NCBI GenBank assembly: GCA_016715365.1
Contig: JADKAM010000001.1
Location: forward strand, 1,116,001-1,180,000
Source: Chitinophagaceae bacterium
Lineage (GTDB): Bacteria > Bacteroidota > Bacteroidia > Chitinophagales > Chitinophagaceae
Reading direction: 5' to 3'
DNA length: 64,000 nt
The first letter of the stretch is position 1, and each line of letters opens with the position of its first letter. The notes under the pieces are model-generated. The model searched no databases, was not told the origin of the DNA, and saw only the letters and a list, made by a program, of their open reading frames with translations. The translations under genes were made by a program, and so were the position numbers. Positions 52,482 through 60,590 of the stretch are shown piece after piece.

Positions 52482-52506
52482 GTGCCCGGACGAGGATTCC
52501 GGGCAC
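52482..52506 (-). other. GC-rich hairpin between the AURKAIP1-type gene and rng
   Basis: Perfect 9-bp stem GTGCCCGGA (52482-52490) / TCCGGGCAC (52498-52506), 7-nt loop, 12 bases after the small gene's stop and about 97 bases before the rng start. No T-tract follows on the minus strand. A stability element or an RNase G target for self-control is possible (inference). Confidence 0.6.
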
Positions 52507-52518
52507 CGGTAAGAAAAA

Positions 52519-52608
52519 TTACTTCTTCTTATGACGGTTCTTTCTTAAACGTTTTTTACGCTTGTGTGTTGCAATTTTATGACGTTTTCTCTTTTTACCA
52601 CAAGGCAT
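52519..52608 (-). CDS. AURKAIP1/COX24-domain (mS38-like) 29-residue basic protein
   Basis: A tiny gene read from ATG 52608 to TAA 52519-52521: MPCGKKRKRHKIATHKRKK at the start, continuing RLRKNRHKKK. It is 29 residues, mostly Lys, Arg and His, matching short Bacteroidota proteins annotated as AURKAIP1/COX24-domain proteins, whose mitochondrial counterpart mS38 is a small-subunit ribosomal protein. A ribosome-associated role is therefore inferred. It lies in a unit with HU, a TPR protein and RNase G. An ATG, a stop and a conserved sequence support it in spite of its size. Confidence 0.85.
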   Translation of the reverse strand: MPCGKKRKRHKIATHKRKKRLRKNRHKKK

Positions 52609-52678
52609 AACTAGTCTTTTTTGTGTTTAAAATAATGTTTTTTAAAATATGTAAATCGAATCTTGATCCGATGTTATT

Positions 52679-53527
52679 TTACTGTAATCCTTTGATTCTT
52701 TCATCTACTTCCTGGCTGTAATGTGAATCGTTAACCAGTCTCTTACTTATCGTGTACCACTTGATCGCTTCTGCCTTATCACCTTTAGCTGCATAAGTAT
52801 CGGCTAAAAATGCAACAGCTTCAATATTATCGGGCTGAGCTTTAATTACCTTTTGTAAACGCTCTATGGCTTTATCATATTGCCCCGAAACAAAGCCTCC
52901 TACTCCCAGCATCATATGCGCTTTCATGTTGTTTGAGTCTTTTCGAACTACACTTAAAAGCTGCTGGATACCTTTCATTGTTTCTTCCGGTCCACCTGCA
53001 CGACCTTTTCCAAATATGTAGCAACTTCCCAAACCAACTTTTAAATCGTCATTTTCGGGGTTCAGTTCTATCGCTTTTTCAAATAAGGCTACTGCCGTTG
53101 CTGTTTTCCACTTTAATTTAGCCTCATCCTGTTCTGCTCTGAGGTTGTTTAAAATTAATTGGGCAGCAAAGGTGAGGTTTTTTTCCGACTTATCCAACTT
53201 AGCTGCCTCTGATAAATAATATGCATAGGGTTCAAAGGATTTTACACTGTCTTTCCAGAAATTGGCAAGTTGCGTATTTGCTGTAATTGATTGACTGATA
53301 ACATCACCACGTGTTACACTATTTTCTAATTTACTAAGATTGATCAATTGAGAAGCAGATAAATGTTTTTTTTCTTCACTAATAAATTGAAGGATGTCAA
53401 AGCTTTTTACAGCTTTTGCAACAGGAGCTTCTACTTTGCTTTTTGGAGCAATAGTATTTCCGAATTTAAAAAGGATGATTACCAGCGCAAGTCCGGTTAC
53501 GGCAATGATGAGTTGTTTTTTAGGCAT
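52679..53527 (-). CDS. Membrane-anchored TPR protein
   Basis: A 282-residue protein with one N-terminal membrane helix (residues 5-24, LIIAVTGLALVIILFKFG) and a soluble helical part. TPR-like pairs are seen near 146-175 (AVALFEKAIELNPENDDLKVGLGSCY), 205-240 (AHMMLGVGGFVSGQYDKAIERLQKVI) and 241-268 (DNIEAVAFLADTYAAKGDKAEAIKWY). The domain most likely faces the periplasm, by topology inference. It sits between HU and the AURKAIP1 gene in the rng unit, a setting I recall in other Bacteroidota, but its role is unknown. Confidence 0.82.
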   Translation of the reverse strand: MPKKQLIIAVTGLALVIILFKFGNTIAPKSKVEAPVAKAVKSFDILQFISEEKKHLSASQLINLSKLENSVTRGDVISQSITANTQLANFWKDSVKSFEPYAYYLSEAAKLDKSEKNLTFAAQLILNNLRAEQDEAKLKWKTATAVALFEKAIELNPENDDLKVGLGSCYIFGKGRAGGPEETMKGIQQLLSVVRKDSNNMKAHMMLGVGGFVSGQYDKAIERLQKVIKAQPDNIEAVAFLADTYAAKGDKAEAIKWYTISKRLVNDSHYSQEVDERIKGLQ

Positions 53528-53570
53528 TTATTGAACCCTGTTTTATTTTTTACAGGATTGCAAAGTTACA

Positions 53571-53894
53571 TCAGTCTTCATTGTCATCGTCTGTTTCTGC
53601 AGTTTCTTTTATATTTTTCGAAGTTTTTATTTCCAGCATAAATTCTTTAGCTGGTTTAAAGGCAGGGATGAAGTGTTCCGGGATTTCAACAGCAATATTT
53701 TTTTTGATATTACGGCCTATCTTAGCAGCTCTTTTCTTGGTAATAAAACTGCCAAAACCTCGTATGTAAATGTTTTCGCCTGCGGCTAAACTGTTTTTAA
53801 CTGATTTAAACATGGTTTCCAGCGTTACCAAAACATCTACTTTTGGAATGCCTGTTTTATCGGAAATTTCGTTAATGAGGTCTGCTTTTCTCAT
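53571..53894 (-). CDS. HU/IHF-family DNA-binding protein
   Basis: A 107-residue histone-like protein from ATG 53894 (MRKADLINEISDKTGIPKVDV); the frame to 53999 is upstream sequence. Helical dimerisation part, then the arm region FKSVKNSLAAGENIYIRGFGSFITKKRAAKIGRNIKKN with the DNA-intercalating arm, and a conserved basic KPAKEF. A 15-residue acidic tail (KETAETDDDNED) is a small departure from classical HU (about 90 residues). It shapes the nucleoid. First gene of the unit that ends with rng, and divergent from mutY. Confidence 0.93.
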   Translation of the reverse strand: MRKADLINEISDKTGIPKVDVLVTLETMFKSVKNSLAAGENIYIRGFGSFITKKRAAKIGRNIKKNIAVEIPEHFIPAFKPAKEFMLEIKTSKNIKETAETDDDNED

Positions 53895-54078
53895 AAAGAT
53901 TTGTTTAAGGATTGTAACTGATAGAAATATACAACAAAAAAACTGGAAATTCCAAAATAAGTTGATGATTATCAGGTACTTTGTAAAAAAGTAATACAAG
54001 CTGATGATTCTTTGCCATTTTATAAGCTATTGGTTATTAGAGATATATAAACTATATAGATTGTTTTAAAATTACTTC

Positions 54079-55176
54079 ATGTATATATTAGATAAAATGG
54101 ATACCGGTAAAAAATATTTTACAAAACAGCTTTTGCAATGGAATAAAACACAAAATAAAAGAGCCATGCCCTGGAAAGGCGAAAAAGATCCTTACAAAAT
54201 ATGGCTGAGTGAAATTATTCTGCAGCAAACCAGGGTTGAACAGGGATGGGCTTATTACAATCGCTTTGTTTCAACATTTCCTAACATTAAAAAATTAGCC
54301 GCTGCACCCGAAGAAAAAGTATTTAAACTTTGGGAAGGCCTTGGATATTATACCCGATGTAAAAATCTGATTGCCACAGCAAAATTTATTTCAAATGAAA
54401 AGCAGGGTAAATTTCCGGATAGTTATGAAGAGATTTTAAGCCTGAAAGGAATAGGACCCTACACGGCTGCGGCCATTGCATCTTTTGCATTCAATTTACC
54501 CCATGCTGTGGTTGATGGCAATGTGTTCAGGGTATTATCACGTTTTTTTGGAATTGATACGCCTATTGATAGTTCAACCGGAAAAAATCTATTTACAGCA
54601 TTGGCCGAAGCTCTTTTAGACAAAAAACTGCCGGGCATTTACAACCAGGCTATTATGGATTTTGGCGCAGTGATCTGTAAGCCTCAAATCCCATTGTGTT
54701 CAGCTTGTCCTTTCAAAGCCAGGTGTACAGCACTTTTGGAAGGGAAAGTTGATGTACTTCCGGTGAAAACGGGTAAGCTGATTAAAAAGCAGCGCTGGCT
54801 TTATTATTTAATTGTGGCGTTCAACGGGAAAATTTATGTAAGGAAAAGAGGGCCAAAAGAAATCTGGGAAAACCTCTATGAATTTGTTTTACTGGAAACC
54901 AATCAATCCTTTTCTTTATCAGAAATAAAAAACTCAAAATTGTTCAGAAATATGGCGGGTAAAAACAAAGCTACCATACTGCATGTTTCTGAAATGTACA
55001 AGCAACAACTTACACACCAAACAATAAAGGGTAATTTTATTCAGCTTACAGTAAATAACGAACCGCCTCTAAAGGATTATAAAGCAGTAACTTATAAACA
55101 GCTGAAAAAACTTCCCTTTCCCAAATTTATAACCGCGTACCTGGCCGAAAATGAGGTAAAGGCATTTGCAGGATAA
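54079..55176 (+). CDS. mutY: A/G-specific adenine DNA glycosylase MutY
   Basis: Removes adenine mispaired with 8-oxoguanine. The HhH-GPD fold is clear: YKIWLSEIILQQTRVEQGW (catalytic Glu), LKGIGPYTAAAIASFAF, and VDGNVFRVLSRFFGIDTPID with the catalytic Asp. The [4Fe-4S] cluster Cys motif is C-x6-C-x2-C-x5-C in CKPQIPLCSACPFKARC. The C-terminal NUDIX-like domain (about 240-365) reads 8-oxoG. Length 365 (or 359 if the second ATG at 54097, MDTGKKYF, is used). It begins 185 bases from the HU start and is followed by ssb. Confidence 0.93.
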   Translation: MYILDKMDTGKKYFTKQLLQWNKTQNKRAMPWKGEKDPYKIWLSEIILQQTRVEQGWAYYNRFVSTFPNIKKLAAAPEEKVFKLWEGLGYYTRCKNLIATAKFISNEKQGKFPDSYEEILSLKGIGPYTAAAIASFAFNLPHAVVDGNVFRVLSRFFGIDTPIDSSTGKNLFTALAEALLDKKLPGIYNQAIMDFGAVICKPQIPLCSACPFKARCTALLEGKVDVLPVKTGKLIKKQRWLYYLIVAFNGKIYVRKRGPKEIWENLYEFVLLETNQSFSLSEIKNSKLFRNMAGKNKATILHVSEMYKQQLTHQTIKGNFIQLTVNNEPPLKDYKAVTYKQLKKLPFPKFITAYLAENEVKAFAG

Positions 55177-55195
55177 AAATGTATCTTTAAATTTG
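55166..55195 (+). promoter_or_regulatory. Bacteroidota-type promoter for ssb
   Basis: TTG (55166-55168), 19 bases, then TAAATTTG (55188-55195), an exact minus-7 match with good spacing. It overlaps the mutY stop (55174-55176) and would give ssb a leader of about 65 bases. Confidence 0.65.
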
Positions 55196-55267
55196 TTGTA
55201 CCGGTAACATAGTTTTTAAGAACTTGCAAGGCAAGCTATCCAACAGCAATGACTTAAATTAAATTTT

Positions 55268-55702
55268 ATGAGAGGTGTAAACAGGGTAATGTTAATTGGT
55301 AACCTGGGCAAAGACCCGGATATGCAGTTTCTGGAAGGCAATATTGCAGTGGCAAAATTTTCGCTGGCTACAACAGAAACCTATAAAGACAGAAGCGGCA
55401 AACTGATCTCTCAAACCGAGTGGCATACTGTTGTGCTATGGCGTGGTTTGGCTGAACTTGCCCAAAAATATTTGCACAAAGGAAGTTTGGTTTACATAGA
55501 AGGGCGCTTAAAAACACGTAGCTGGGAGGATAAAGAAAGTAATAAAAAATTTGCAACGGAAGTGGTTGGGGATAACCTTATTATGCTGGATAAAAGAACA
55601 GATGGCAGCCAGGTGCCGCATGGTTTAGAAGGGCTGGACGGGCCTGATGACCATCCGGATATACCAACGGCTGAAGATGGTTCTGAACGTTTGCCTTTTT
55701 AA
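55268..55702 (+). CDS. ssb: Single-stranded DNA-binding protein
   Basis: A 144-residue OB-fold protein of replication and repair: GVNRVMLIGNLGKDPDMQF, FSLATTETYKDRSG, TEWHTVVLWRGLAELAQKYLHKGSLVYIEGRL. The C-terminal acidic tail DGSERLPF is the usual site for partner proteins. Alone after mutY, with its own promoter. Upstream of gldE; mutY-ssb-gldE-gldD is a recurring order in this phylum. Confidence 0.95.
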   Translation: MRGVNRVMLIGNLGKDPDMQFLEGNIAVAKFSLATTETYKDRSGKLISQTEWHTVVLWRGLAELAQKYLHKGSLVYIEGRLKTRSWEDKESNKKFATEVVGDNLIMLDKRTDGSQVPHGLEGLDGPDDHPDIPTAEDGSERLPF

Positions 55703-55801
55703 TTGTTTTGTGAAATCACAAACTTGCTCATATAATTAACCTATTCTATTTTAAAATTAAAGCAATAAATAGAATAATATTTTTTACCTAAACTCATTGT
55801 T

Positions 55802-57136
55802 TTGGATTATCATTCGGCTGTTGATCTTTTTAGTTTTAATCTTCTGGCAATAACACCTGCCGCAACTACTATTCTTATATTTATAGTTGTTCTTCTTTTT
55901 ATGTTGTCTTTTTTACTGGCTGGCTCCGAAATTGCTTTTTTCTCTCTTACGCTTAAGGATATTAATATGCTGCGTACAAAAAAGCAACCTGCTTACCGCC
56001 GCATTGTAAGTTTGCTGGAGCAGCCCAAAACCTTGCTGGCATCTATGCTTATCAGCAACAGCTTTGTAAACATCGGCATTATTTTAATTTCCAATATTTT
56101 AATTGATAGCTGGGTAATCACTTTGAACTTAACATTCTGGCCAATCTTTTTAATTAAAGTGGTAGTAGTTACTTTTTTATTATTGCTTTTTGGTGAAGTA
56201 TTGCCAAAGGTCTGGGCAACACATCATAAGATATGGTTTGCAGCAACAGCTTCGCTGGTAGTAGAAATTTTCAGCAGTTTGTTTTACAGGTTCAGCAGGC
56301 GAATGGTACGCTACAGCGATAAAATTGAAAAGAAATTTTCTTCCGAAAATTCTTCAACCATGGACCGCAGTCACCTGGATTATGCCATAGACCTGCTGCC
56401 AGAGCATGAAGCAACCTCCGAAGAAAAATCGATCTTAAAAGGTATACGCAAATTTGGCGATACTACTGTAAAGCAGGTAATGCGGAGCCGGCTAGATGTA
56501 AGCGGCATTGATGTTAATTTCAGTTTTGTGGATACGGTTAAGAAGATAGAAGAACTGCATTACTCCCGCCTGCCGGTTTATAAAAATAACCTGGATGAAG
56601 TGGTAGGCATGTTGCACACCAAAGATATTTTACCGCACTTAAATAAGCCGGAAAACTTTGACTGGCATACTTTATTGCGTCAGCCGTTTTTTGTGCACGA
56701 AAAAAAATTAATTGAAGACCTGCTGCAGGAGTTCCGCAGCCGCCGTATGCATTTTGCTGTGGTGGTTGATGAATTTGGAGGAACATCGGGCATTGTTACA
56801 TTGGAAGATGTGATGGAAGAAATAATTGGGGAGATAAAAGATGAGTTTGATGATGAGGAAAGTAATAACAAAAAGATTGATGATTATAATTACATTTTTG
56901 AAGGCAAGACCATGATCAACGATGTTTGTAAAGCAATAGGAATATCTGCAGATGGCTTTGATGATGTTCGTGGAGAAAGCGATTCTTTAGCCGGCCTGGT
57001 TTTGGAAATTGCCGGCGAATTCCCGCAGGTAAATGAAGAAGTGGTTAGCGGTAATTTTACTTTTGTTCCGCTTGAAATAAATAAGAACAGGCTTGATAAA
57101 ATTAAAATCACTATTAAAGCACCGGATACTGTTTAA
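55802..57136 (+). CDS. gldE: Gliding motility-associated protein GldE (CorC/HlyC-type, CNNM + CBS)
   Basis: A 444-residue inner-membrane protein with three to four membrane helices in the first 190 residues (CNNM-like DUF21), a pair of CBS domains (MRSRLDVSGIDVNFSFVDTVKKI, VVDEFGGTSGIVTLEDVMEEIIGEI) and a CorC/HlyC C-terminal domain. In the gliding bacteria it associates with GldD, which follows directly and overlaps by one base. The likely start is TTG 55802 (MDYHSAVD); there is no nearer in-frame ATG. A family link to Mg2+/Co2+ efflux proteins is known. Its presence with gldD supports a gliding/type IX background. Confidence 0.9.
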   Translation: MDYHSAVDLFSFNLLAITPAATTILIFIVVLLFMLSFLLAGSEIAFFSLTLKDINMLRTKKQPAYRRIVSLLEQPKTLLASMLISNSFVNIGIILISNILIDSWVITLNLTFWPIFLIKVVVVTFLLLLFGEVLPKVWATHHKIWFAATASLVVEIFSSLFYRFSRRMVRYSDKIEKKFSSENSSTMDRSHLDYAIDLLPEHEATSEEKSILKGIRKFGDTTVKQVMRSRLDVSGIDVNFSFVDTVKKIEELHYSRLPVYKNNLDEVVGMLHTKDILPHLNKPENFDWHTLLRQPFFVHEKKLIEDLLQEFRSRRMHFAVVVDEFGGTSGIVTLEDVMEEIIGEIKDEFDDEESNNKKIDDYNYIFEGKTMINDVCKAIGISADGFDDVRGESDSLAGLVLEIAGEFPQVNEEVVSGNFTFVPLEINKNRLDKIKITIKAPDTV

Positions 57137-57816
57137 TGCGCTATAAAACCGCCATGAAAAAACAAAATTTCTACCCTTTTTACTTTTTACTTTTTACTTT
57201 TTACTTTTTGCATTCCGCCTGCAACTCTACCTACACCTCTAAAAAAACCGGTTACTATAAAATAGATTTTCCCGAAAGGAAATACACTGTTTTTCAAAAA
57301 GAAGGTTTCCCCTATACTTTTGAATACCCGGTTTATGCACAGGTTGTAAAAGACAGCACCTACTTCGACCAGGACCTGCAAAACCCTTACTGGATCAACC
57401 TGGATTTCCCGCAGCTTGGTGGAAGAATATTTTTAAGTTACAAAGCCGTTGGCGGTAAATCAACGTACAAAGTAAAACAGGCTGATGGTTCTTATAAAGA
57501 TTCGCTGGGCACCAATGTATTTGATTTAATGGTGAACGATGCTTTTAAACTTACCAGTAAAAATGAATCTGTTGCCTCTTCTATAAAAGACAGCCTGTTT
57601 CACACACAAAACGGCATCACCGGCGTTTTTTTCCGGGTTGGCGGAAATGCGGCCACAGCCAAACAGTTTTTTATGAGCGATACCACCAAAAATTTCTTCC
57701 GTGGAGCTTTGTATTTTGATGTAACACCCAATGCCGATTCATTAAGGCCTGTTGTTGATTTTCTGCAAAAAGATATTGATCATCTTATCAATACTTTTAA
57801 GTGGACCAATAAATAA
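57136..57816 (+). CDS. gldD: Gliding motility lipoprotein GldD
   Basis: A 226-residue envelope lipoprotein. The first ATG (57136) overlaps the gldE stop (TAATG); a second ATG at 57154 precedes the signal-like MKKQNFYPFYFLLF, with the lipid Cys in FLHSACNST. Mature sequence YYKIDFPERKYTVFQKEGFPYTFEYPVYA, FDQDLQNPYWINLDFPQLGGRIFLSYK and DSLFHTQNGITGVFFRVGGNAAT matches GldD. It is required for gliding in Flavobacterium. Translational coupling to gldE is indicated by the overlap. Confidence 0.9.
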   Translation: MRYKTAMKKQNFYPFYFLLFTFYFLHSACNSTYTSKKTGYYKIDFPERKYTVFQKEGFPYTFEYPVYAQVVKDSTYFDQDLQNPYWINLDFPQLGGRIFLSYKAVGGKSTYKVKQADGSYKDSLGTNVFDLMVNDAFKLTSKNESVASSIKDSLFHTQNGITGVFFRVGGNAATAKQFFMSDTTKNFFRGALYFDVTPNADSLRPVVDFLQKDIDHLINTFKWTNK

Positions 57817-57825
57817 GTTCAGTCT

Positions 57826-58179
57826 TTAATCCTGCTTTTTAACCTTTTTCTCTTTGATTGTATCTACAATAACTACAGGCTCCGGTATTCTTGCCCTGGA
57901 AAAATTTTCAAACCGCAGCTTTTTTTCAACTTTCCTTACTTTTTTAGGCGACTTTACTTTTGCTGTAACCACTTTGGTTTCTGCAGCTGTAGTTTCTCCA
58001 TTCTTTACAGGAATTACTTCTACAGTTTTTTCTTCTTCTGTTGGAGGCACAACAGGTACTTTTTCTTCTACATACAGTTTTTTAAGTTCCCCGTTTTTTT
58101 TGCTGTTGTAATAATCAGCTACGCCATACACCGAGGCGATTGAGAACAGGCCAATGCCTGCATAAATGATTGCTTTCAT
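57826..58179 (-). CDS. Conserved small membrane-anchored hypothetical protein
   Basis: A 117-residue protein: an N-terminal membrane helix (KAIIYAGIGLFSIASVYGVADYY) and a long Lys/Glu/Val-rich hydrophilic tail ending in a conserved-looking LRFENFSRARIPEPVVIVDTIKEKK. I recall similar short proteins in related genera but no function. It is transcribed minus, downstream of DUF2306, and converges with gldD (9 bases apart), leaving no room for a separate terminator. Confidence 0.65.
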   Translation of the reverse strand: MKAIIYAGIGLFSIASVYGVADYYNSKKNGELKKLYVEEKVPVVPPTEEEKTVEVIPVKNGETTAAETKVVTAKVKSPKKVRKVEKKLRFENFSRARIPEPVVIVDTIKEKKVKKQD

Positions 58180-58207
58180 GTGTTTTGTTTTATTGTTTTT
58201 AAAATAT

Positions 58208-58882
58208 TTAAGCCAAAAATGTTTTTAAGTAAGATTTGCTTTTCCGGTAGATGATATATTCAGCCACCAGCATATTGCCCAATACACTTATCCAGAGCGA
58301 AATTTCATAATTGTGCAGGTGGTCAAAATCAAAGTAATAAAAGAGCAAGTGATAAACCCTGAAGGTTACCGCTGTCATAGCCATGCTGTAACTGCGTATC
58401 ATCCAGTTTTTATGAGCCAGTACATTTTTTACCTTGATGGTTTGCAGGCCTTTCATCGTACTGTAAAACCAATACAAAGCCATGAACATAAAAAGCATCC
58501 GCTCCCAAAAACTTCCTTTGGCAAAAAAGCTCATGTACAGTCCGGTTGGCGCACCCAATACCAATACAACCAATACATAGGTCTTACCCATCCATATATG
58601 TATGGCTTTTCTTTTTTTAAGAATATAACTTGAGAATTGTGTGAGCGCCGCCACAATGCAAAACATGCCTGCAAAAATGTGTATGTAAAAACTGTATTTA
58701 TAAATGGGCTTTAAAAAAAGCAATGCCCGCTCTTCAATAAAGCTAAACTGCTGGCTGAAAGAGAAATACGGGAGGGTATTTTTTACCAGCAGCAGGCTGA
58801 AAAAAACTACCGGTATCCAGAAAAGGGCAGCAAAAAAATAACGGATGCTTTGTTGCAGGGTTAATTGGCGGCTGTTGAGCAT
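58208..58882 (-). CDS. DUF2306 integral membrane protein
   Basis: A 224-residue membrane protein read from ATG 58882 (MLNSRQLTLQQSIRY); GTG 58918 gives an extra 12 residues. About six helices are expected. Family pattern: YSFYIHIFAGMFCIVAALTQF, AIHIWMGKTYVLVVLVLGAPTGLYMSFFA, and AHKNWMIRSYSMAMTAVTFRVY with conserved His residues that suggest haem or quinone contacts, by analogy. Function unknown. The gene is divergent from DUF3109, with an inverted repeat between them. Confidence 0.85.
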   Translation of the reverse strand: MLNSRQLTLQQSIRYFFAALFWIPVVFFSLLLVKNTLPYFSFSQQFSFIEERALLFLKPIYKYSFYIHIFAGMFCIVAALTQFSSYILKKRKAIHIWMGKTYVLVVLVLGAPTGLYMSFFAKGSFWERMLFMFMALYWFYSTMKGLQTIKVKNVLAHKNWMIRSYSMAMTAVTFRVYHLLFYYFDFDHLHNYEISLWISVLGNMLVAEYIIYRKSKSYLKTFLA

Positions 58883-58967
58883 GTTGGTTGGTTTCAGGTG
58901 TGATGAGCGGATAAACACATTTCATAAAAAAACCTGTTAGAAATTTGTTAAGGGTTTTGGCAACGGA

Positions 58968-59031
58968 AGAGGTGTCACCTTTTTAAGCAGATACTTATAT
59001 TAAAAAGCCTGGAATAAAAGGTGACCCCTCT
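58968..59031. repeat. Inverted repeat in the DUF2306/DUF3109 divergent region
   Basis: 16-bp arms 58968-58983 (AGAGGTGTCACCTTTT) and 59016-59031 (AAAAGGTGACCCCTCT) pair at 15 of 16 positions, with a 32-nt centre. It lies between two divergent starts, so a regulatory site is as likely as a folded RNA. Confidence 0.6.
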
Positions 59032-59068
59032 GTTACAAACAATCCATTTCAACTACATTGTAAATCTT

Positions 59069-59076
59069 TAACTTTG
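59069..59076 (+). promoter_or_regulatory. Exact TAnnTTTG promoter element for the DUF3109 gene
   Basis: TAACTTTG, 5 bases before the ATG at 59082, which suggests a nearly leaderless transcript. No clear minus-33 box at the right distance. Confidence 0.55.
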
Positions 59077-59081
59077 CGCCC

Positions 59082-59663
59082 ATGATTGCAATAGATAATA
59101 TACTCATCAGTGATGCCATTGTTAAAGAACAATTTGTTTGCGACCTCAGCAAATGCAAGGGCGCCTGCTGTGTGGATGGCGATGCCGGTGCCCCGCTGGA
59201 AAACGGGGAACTGGATAAGATCAATGAAGTATATGAAGCCGTACTGCCTTATCTGAATGAAACCAGTAAAAAGGAACTGGAACGCCAGGGCCGGTATGTG
59301 TATGACAGGGACTATGGCTGGGTAACCCCAACTATCAACAGTAAAGTTTGTGTATATGGTATTCATGATGCAGCTGGTGTTGTAAAATGTGGTATTGAGC
59401 AGGCTTATATCGATGGCAAAATAAAATGGAAGAAGCCCATCAGTTGCCACCTCTTTCCCATCATTACCAAAGAAAGCAAACACAGCGATAATGTGTATGT
59501 TAACTACGAACCCCGTGAGGACCATTGTAAAGCTGCCTGCACTTTCGGCAAAAAATTAAAAGTACCGGTGTATGTTTTTTTAAAAGAAGCGTTAACCCGG
59601 AAATTTGGAAAAAAATTCTACAATGCCCTGGAGGCGACTGCAGCGCATCTTAATAAAAAATAA
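59082..59663 (+). CDS. DUF3109 Cys-rich protein
   Basis: A 193-residue soluble protein. Cys clusters: FVCDLSKCKGACCVDGD (residues about 18-34), then single Cys residues in SKVCVYG, VVKCGIEQA, ISCHLFPI and the pair in DHCKAACTFG. The pattern resembles CxxxCxxxCC zinc/iron-cluster proteins of the UPF0153 type and suggests a bound metal or cluster, although neither is proven for DUF3109. Common in Bacteroidota. It is 15 bases before the class D beta-lactamase gene, so the two may be co-transcribed. Confidence 0.85.
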   Translation: MIAIDNILISDAIVKEQFVCDLSKCKGACCVDGDAGAPLENGELDKINEVYEAVLPYLNETSKKELERQGRYVYDRDYGWVTPTINSKVCVYGIHDAAGVVKCGIEQAYIDGKIKWKKPISCHLFPIITKESKHSDNVYVNYEPREDHCKAACTFGKKLKVPVYVFLKEALTRKFGKKFYNALEATAAHLNKK

Positions 59664-59678
59664 TTTTAAATTCTTATA

Positions 59679-60497
59679 ATGAAATCAGTTTATAAATCCT
59701 TTTTGCCAGTTGCCTGTTGCTTATTGCTTATTACATCCTGCTCAGTAAACAAAGCTAACAACGACGAAAGCTTAAAAAAATATTTTGACGAAAACAAAGT
59801 TGACGGATGCTTTACGATGTTCAATAACCAGGATGGTGAAGTAACTGTGTACAATATGAAGTATGACACCATGCGCTTCTCGCCGGCATCAACATTTAAA
59901 ATTTTTAACTCATTGGTTGGCCTGCAAACCGGCAGAATAACAGATGAAAAAATGGTGATCAAATGGGACGGAGTAAAAAGATGGAATGAAGACTGGAATA
60001 AGGATATGGATATGACTGAAGCTTTTAAAGTAAGCAATGTAGCTTATTACCAGGAAGTAGCCAGGCGCATTGGAAAAGATACCATGCAGCAATGGATTGA
60101 CAGCATTGGTTACGGCAATAAAAACATAGGCGGATCTATTGATTCTTTCTGGCTGAACAATACGCTTAAAATTTCTCCGGATGAACAACTGGGCTTTCTT
60201 AAAAAATTATATTTCGATCAGCTGCCGTTTCGTAAAAGTGTGCAGCAAATGGTAAGGGATGTGATGCTGCAGGATAATAACACGGCTTATCAGCTTAGTT
60301 ACAAAACCGGCTGGGGTTTTGGCGAAGATGGGAATGCTATTGGCTGGCTGGCCGGCTGGATTGAAGAAAACAAACACGTTTACTTTTTTGTAACTTTTGT
60401 AAAAGCTCCCGTTAAAGAAATTGATATGAGAACCGTAAGGCTGAATATTACAAAAGGTATCCTTAAACAATACGGCTTTTTTGAAGGTAAGAAATAA
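59679..60497 (+). CDS. Class D (OXA-type) beta-lactamase, lipoprotein
   Basis: A 272-residue serine beta-lactamase with a lipoprotein signal (LLLITSC, lipid Cys about 21). Class D motifs are all present and in order: SxxK in PASTFKIF (Ser71, Lys74), SxV in KVSNVAYY (Ser119, Val121), YGN (Tyr145-Asn147), and KTG followed by Trp in KTGWG (209-213). WxxG-type GWLAGW near 222-227 is also seen. Class D enzymes open the beta-lactam ring with a carboxylated Lys. A chromosomal, probably intrinsic, enzyme; there are no mobile signs around it. Substrate range cannot be told from the sequence. Confidence 0.9.
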   Translation: MKSVYKSFLPVACCLLLITSCSVNKANNDESLKKYFDENKVDGCFTMFNNQDGEVTVYNMKYDTMRFSPASTFKIFNSLVGLQTGRITDEKMVIKWDGVKRWNEDWNKDMDMTEAFKVSNVAYYQEVARRIGKDTMQQWIDSIGYGNKNIGGSIDSFWLNNTLKISPDEQLGFLKKLYFDQLPFRKSVQQMVRDVMLQDNNTAYQLSYKTGWGFGEDGNAIGWLAGWIEENKHVYFFVTFVKAPVKEIDMRTVRLNITKGILKQYGFFEGKK

Positions 60498-60590
60498 TGA
60501 GTAATGGCAGAACAGGTTGTTATTTTATCCTTCAACCTGATTTTTTAACAATATCCTTAAAGGCAGTTTGGCTATTTTGCAAACCACAAG

